A stretch of 64,000 nt of DNA, from positions 744,001 to 808,000 of the forward strand of contig CAOLHI010000078.1 in assembly GCA_948474755.1 (NCBI GenBank), in the 5' to 3' direction. Below are positions 59,431 through 64,000 of this stretch, one piece after another. The notes under the pieces were generated by a model, which did not search any database, had not been told where the DNA came from, and was given only the letters and a program-made list of their open reading frames with translations. The position numbers and the translations under genes are program-made. The DNA comes from Ctenosaura bakeri (taxonomy: Eukaryota; Chordata; Lepidosauria; Squamata; Iguanidae). Position 1 is the stretch's first letter. The number at the start of each line of letters is the position of its first letter.

Positions 59431-60839
59431 GATTCATATGACTTGAGGAATTTGTGTCTGACTGAGTCAGAATGATGCAGAGGAACCGTGTTGAGCTTGG
59501 TTGTCAAAAATGCACATTAATATCTCTGTCCAGATGTGGAGCCCACTGTGCATAGTTTGCTGGGATTTCTTCTCTCCTACCCTAGTTTACTGTCATAGTT
59601 GAGGCTGCCACTTTTTCCTGTAGCTTCCACAGGAGGCAACAGAGAGTAGTTGTGTGCACACTTTGCTCTCATCTTAAGAACATGTGTCCCCTTTCAAGTG
59701 CTTTTATGCCACACTGCTGTCAACACCATGGGAGTTTGGTCAATTTATGTGTTGTTGTTTTTAAATGGTAAGCCCTGAAAAATCAGTAAAGTACTGTATT
59801 TATTCTACTAAAAAATGCTAGAACAATTATAGCAATCTGTAGTTGATTTTTTCACTATCTCTGCTTTTTTATCCAGACTTAGGTTTTCCATATAAACATG
59901 TCTTGGAGCCATGGTTGTGGCTTCACCATGAGCACATGAATTCACTTCTGTTATCACTTCACAAGATGAGCAGCAAAGAGTTCCATGGTACATCCTGCAT
60001 GGAAATAAGCTCAGTAGAAGGAGACTGCAATTTGTGAATTAGCCCTTAAACATTTGCTAGTGGTAGGAAGCATGGCATAGCAGTTTTGCCCTGAAAAGAT
60101 GGTACTGTCTATAATCTATAATGTGCAAATGGGTTAAAAACTGTTACAAATTAATAGGAAATGTGTGTTTCTCACTGAAAAAGCTGAATAGGATTTAGCT
60201 TAAGCACTCCGTGAAAGTAGGGAATCTGACAACCTTAAATTACATTTGATTGCTTTCAGGGTTTAAATCTGTTTGGCAAGGATGCAGAACTAAGCTCCTC
60301 AGATGATAAACCCCTAAGAGAAACAATCCCCTGCTATTTCTGGGTTCCTTCCATAGTCCTGTAGTTTTATTTTTAGTTGCAGTTTATGTGAAGGCATAGT
60401 AGAAAATCATTGGGCTTTTTTTTTTTTCCTTTAAAAATGTCTGTCCTCCCTCACTCTTCCACAAAATCAGTGAGGCTGCACTGGAACAGTGAGACAAAAA
60501 TCCAACGGAGGCACCAAAGAACAATCCACAGGAGAGATTAAAAGCACAAAGCAAAGGAGTCCAACAGAATAGGTTATCTATTTGCAAAATAATGGTATCC
60601 TATGTTTTCCAGATCAGACCAGTAGGAGTAGAAATCTGCTGATTCCTGATTTGCAAACCAACATCCTGTTTACACTAGGCATGTAGCTCCAAATCCAGTT
60701 GCTGTACCCAACTAAAGTAAACCCACTGAAACAACTGCTGAATTAGAGATCTATGTTTGTGCAAATCCCATTGATTCAGATGGTCTACCCTAGTTGAGAT
60801 TAGCACTGGGGTTTAGGCCAGGGCTAGATAACAGCAGGC

Positions 60840-60930
60840 CTTCAGATGCTGTACTGCTACTTTGACCATTCTTCACCATTGGTTGTGCTGGCTAGGGCTC
60901 CCGGGAATTGCAGCCCTACAATATTTGGAG
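60840..60930. repeat. snap-back MITE fragment
   Basis: CAGATGCTGTACTGCTACTTTG faces GGGAATTGCAGCCCTACAA around GGTTGTGCTGGCTAGGGC; same dispersed family as 11141-11250. Confidence 0.5.
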
Positions 60931-62848
60931 GACCATGTGATCATCACTCTGGTCATTGAATTCAAGAGTATCTTGAAAAGGCTTGCATATATTGGTTAGG
61001 ACAGACTTCACCAATGCAGTTAAATTTGACTTATTAGCATGTGCTGTTTTCTTGAATACATCTATATTCATCAGATGGTGTACTGGCAGTTTGATTCAGA
61101 TAGTGTATAGGCAATTCTTAACAAGCAGCATATGTAAGAACTTTGCATAGTTGCACAGCTTTCTATTTTCTCTCTCTCTCTCTCCAAATCCCCATTTTGA
61201 CAGAAAGGCAAAGAAAAAAAAATAGATACAGACAAGTCTCAATTTATGTGGAGTTGTGTTCCTGGCCTTGTGATGTAAGTTGAAATGGATGTATACTGGG
61301 AAAACCATTTCCATAGAGATGGGTGAGGGATGTGTTCCTACAGAGCTGAAGTAGCTGCAAAGTTAGTAATTTTATTCAACCCACCACCAATTATAAAGAA
61401 TTGTGAAGCGTAAAATATCAGAACTCACCTTTTCAGACTAGATGTTCAGATGTTCTCCAGAGGGACCAGAAGAGGCAATAATTGCTGATACCAGGTGGAC
61501 TCGGCTGGGGTGAACTGGCTTACCATTAGATGATAGTTCCTCTTCAGAGGACCATACAGACAGAGAGTAACTGGTGAGAATTAATTTCTGCTGCTGTTCC
61601 TTCTTCAGCAGGCTTTCCAGGTAGAAAAAGCATATGAAGAGAGAGAAAGAGAGGAATCACATCTCCTGCTGTGCCCTGTCCAGAGGCTTACCAAGTAATG
61701 AAAGCAAACTCTAGTTGCTCATCCCCTATTAAAGCAAGCAGGGAGAACCCCTTTGTGCCAAAGCAGAATTCCAAAATACTGGTTTCATTCTTCCCCCACA
61801 CCCCACAAGCAGGCAAAGAGAAGCCCTTCCTTCTAGCAATGTCAAGACTGCAGTTGCTTTCTCCCCTTCCCTACTTCTCAAACCTAGGCAGGTAAAAGAA
61901 AACCAGTCTGGTCACCTTTTCTTATTTCTCAAAACTACATGCCTAAACCCCATACAGCATTGCACTCTCTCTCTCTAGCTCTTTCTCCTTGTTCCCTCAC
62001 CTGTTCCTTCTTGCTCTCCTGCCTTGCTCAGCTGCACAGGTACACTGGGAGTGCTGTGCATTGTAGGTGAGAATTTTGTTTTGTTTATTTCTGGAGAAAT
62101 TTTGAAATATTAAAAAATAGGCTAGCACAAATTGAAGCTCTCTTGAAAACAAATCCTTCTTTGGGACTCCTAATTATTTTTTTCCACCCCTACCCTGCTC
62201 TGAATTCGATGGATCCCAGTGACTCACCACAGTGATTCCCTGTGTGTTGATCTCTTCTTCCCACTCCCTGCCACTTCAATTGGGTCAGCTATCTAGTTGT
62301 TCTTGGGGATCAGCTTGCATGCCTGCTCCAAAGGCATAAGGAAATGTACTTTACCCTGTTCCAGAGACAGAGAACCCTTTCCAGGTCAAGGGCCACATGT
62401 CCTCAGAAGGAGAACCTAGCCTGGCCCCTTCCCTTTTGTCCTTCTAATGTTGGCAGGCTTGTTGTAACTGATCAGTTGCTAAGAACTGGTCCTTAGATGG
62501 GTGGATGCTGTATTTGTATTTTCTAATTGCTATGCTTAAAAAAAAAACCTTGCTTTTAATTTAATTGTGTTTTAATATTGCAATTCATTAAATTGTATTT
62601 TAGGATGGCACATTATTGAGTGTTCAGTTGTACCTGTTTTAGTTATTCTGTGTACCATCTTGGGCCACAATTCTGGGAGAAAAGTGGGAAATACATTGAA
62701 TGGATAGATGGGTGGATAGAAGATGTGCAGTTGGGGAAAGACAGAATAAGGGGAAGTTGAAGCCAAAGGTGGATGAGACCAAAACTAAGAGTCAATGGGA
62801 CCACTTAATTTTGTCTCTTTCTGCAACCCCTATTGTCTCTGCCACCCC

Positions 62849-62868
62849 CTTCCTTCCTTCCTTCCTTC

Positions 62869-62916
<48 letters not shown>

Positions 62917-62932
62917 TTCTTTCTTTCTTTCT
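62849..62932. repeat. (TTCC)n then (TTTC)n microsatellite
   Basis: About five CTTC units pass into about fifteen TTTC units with one TTCTTC interruption. The flanking open frames on both strands are repeat artefacts. Confidence 0.95.
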
Positions 62933-64000
62933 CCGCATGTTTCCTTCGCCCTTTTTTGTTACTATTTTAATGTTCCTAATATAAGTAAATCCCACATTGA
63001 GTGTTTATCTGCTTGAAAGGAGTGGAAACTGTTTTTTCACACTTGGAATCATTCTGACAGGCACTCCAATCCTGTAGCCTACTTTTGATGCTCACTGTGA
63101 AGTGAGGGTTTTCTCTCATGCAAGACTGAGAAACCTTCCCAGATGTTTTCAGCAGCTCTTACAATCCTTGATCTTGATCTGTGCAAGCTTGGGATTTAGG
63201 GGCTAAAATCAAAAAATCTAGAAGTCCATAGGTTCCTCATTCCTGCCTTTGTGTAAATCCAGGTGAGATCCTGTGCACTTTTTTGGCAGAATTAAATCTG
63301 GCACTATTATTATTTCTGCAAAGTTTTCTTGGAGCTCAGTACTATCATTTAGGTACAGCATGAAAGGAATTCCAGGCAGTTAGTTTCCTGATACATAAGC
63401 CTGAGACAAAATGTACTGAGCACAAGGAGGAGTAATATTCTTCTATTTTGGGCAATCAGACACATAAGGGACTTACATTTCAACTGTACGCATTTTAAAA
63501 AAAATTAAATTACTGTTATCATATTAACTGTCTACTTGCTCTTGAAATGAAGAAGAAATGAATTGGCATTGGACCAAAAAATAATCCTTCCTCTTGTTTC
63601 ATTAATGCAGTCTGTGGAGTGAGACTGGGCACAATGTTTTTAAACTTCATTAATGTGGAAACGGAAGACTCAAGAAAATTTGGAATGAAAAGAGCTGTTG
63701 GGTGGGAGTGAGTCAGAAGCCACATATTATCCTCAACCAGCAAAATAAATTACTTTGTGATTGATGAACAAAAAAAAAGGTCCTATATCATACATGAAGG
63801 ATTAATATCAAGAACCCTTACAAATACTGTCATGGTGAAACATATTGTGTGCTGTTTCTATCGCTGTACTGAAAAATGACCCAGATGTTCTAACAGGAAT
63901 AATCACAGAGCAAAAAATCAGAATTGTTGGATATATTAGTTAATGTATTGCCTAAAACAAAATGATGAGTTCTTTTGCTCCTTCACTAAACTTTCCACCT
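62933..64000. other. intron sequence to window end
   Basis: AT-rich, no recognised element or exon. Confidence 0.5.

Larger units (their letters stand above)
10780..64000 (+). other. EEPD1: EEPD1 intron 1 (continues past window)
   Basis: It starts with a GTATGG donor and I find no sequence resembling the next EEPD1 coding exon on the + strand before the window end. The gene also has a very long first intron in mammals. Unique sequence here is AT-rich and unremarkable; the recognisable content is the mobile elements listed separately. Confidence 0.75.

Noticed and set aside
62792..62995. Lys/Arg/Glu-repeat frame
   Set aside because: Microsatellite translation.
10780..64000. A second EEPD1 exon
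   Set aside because: No + strand segment resembling the next part of the EEP domain was found by eye; a short exon could still be missed.
1..64000. CRISPR arrays, operons, bacterial signals
   Set aside because: The sequence is vertebrate nuclear DNA; no spaced direct repeats of that type.

Overview
The window is vertebrate nuclear DNA, from a squamate reptile (lizard or snake) judging by its repeats. It carries Sauria SINEs with a Bov-B-type ACAACAA tail, a 5S rRNA-derived SINE, CR1 tails, degenerate L1s, a Penelope-like remnant, a SPIN-type hAT transposon and many palindromic MITEs. The species cannot be fixed from this.

Layout. Positions 1-8161 are upstream intergenic DNA with no gene I can support, but with several non-autonomous DNA transposons (3634-4034, 4196-4663, about 6826-7222) and a Sauria SINE. 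Three foldback MITEs (8162-8339, 8517-8647, 8677-8840) abut a CpG island (8841-9928), which is the promoter and 5' leader of EEPD1. The first coding exon of EEPD1 is 9929-10779 on the + strand: 283 codons plus two bases, ending in a GT donor. Everything from 10780 to the window end is best read as one first intron of more than 53 kb, filled with transposon copies of different ages.

The most unusual object is a defective gammaretrovirus-like provirus on the - strand at 37875-46386. It is bounded by a 4-bp target duplication (CCAT), LTRs of about 305-310 bp, a tRNA-Pro-like primer-binding site and a polypurine tract. Its gag (matrix to end of capsid) is followed by about 1.65 kb that is not viral. 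That stretch encodes, with a few later breaks, a collinear run of the central coiled coil of the host mitotic-spindle protein NuMA (NUMA1), and then the provirus resumes in the integrase. NC, protease, RT and RNase H are replaced and env is essentially missing. This has the architecture of a host-gene-transducing retrovirus. The 5' LTR was later split by a 2.2-kb 5'-truncated L1 (44067-46235) flanked by a 16-bp target duplication.

Other intronic landmarks are a Tigger-like element (14430-14893), a MITE nested in a Sauria SINE (19991-20169 in 19783-20207), an L1 3' end (21352-21996), a tandem 5S-SINE (27148-27557), a hAT MITE (31553-31978), a SPIN-type hAT with a GC-rich cargo (32706-33733), a Penelope-like/GIY-YIG remnant (34740-35345), a long L1 with the ORF1 tail plus all of a broken ORF2 (about 51322-55683), a CR1 tail (59057-59430) and a tRNA-type SINE (58731-58945). 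EEPD1 is the only functional gene I can support; the rest of the coding signal comes from dead mobile elements and the captured host fragment.
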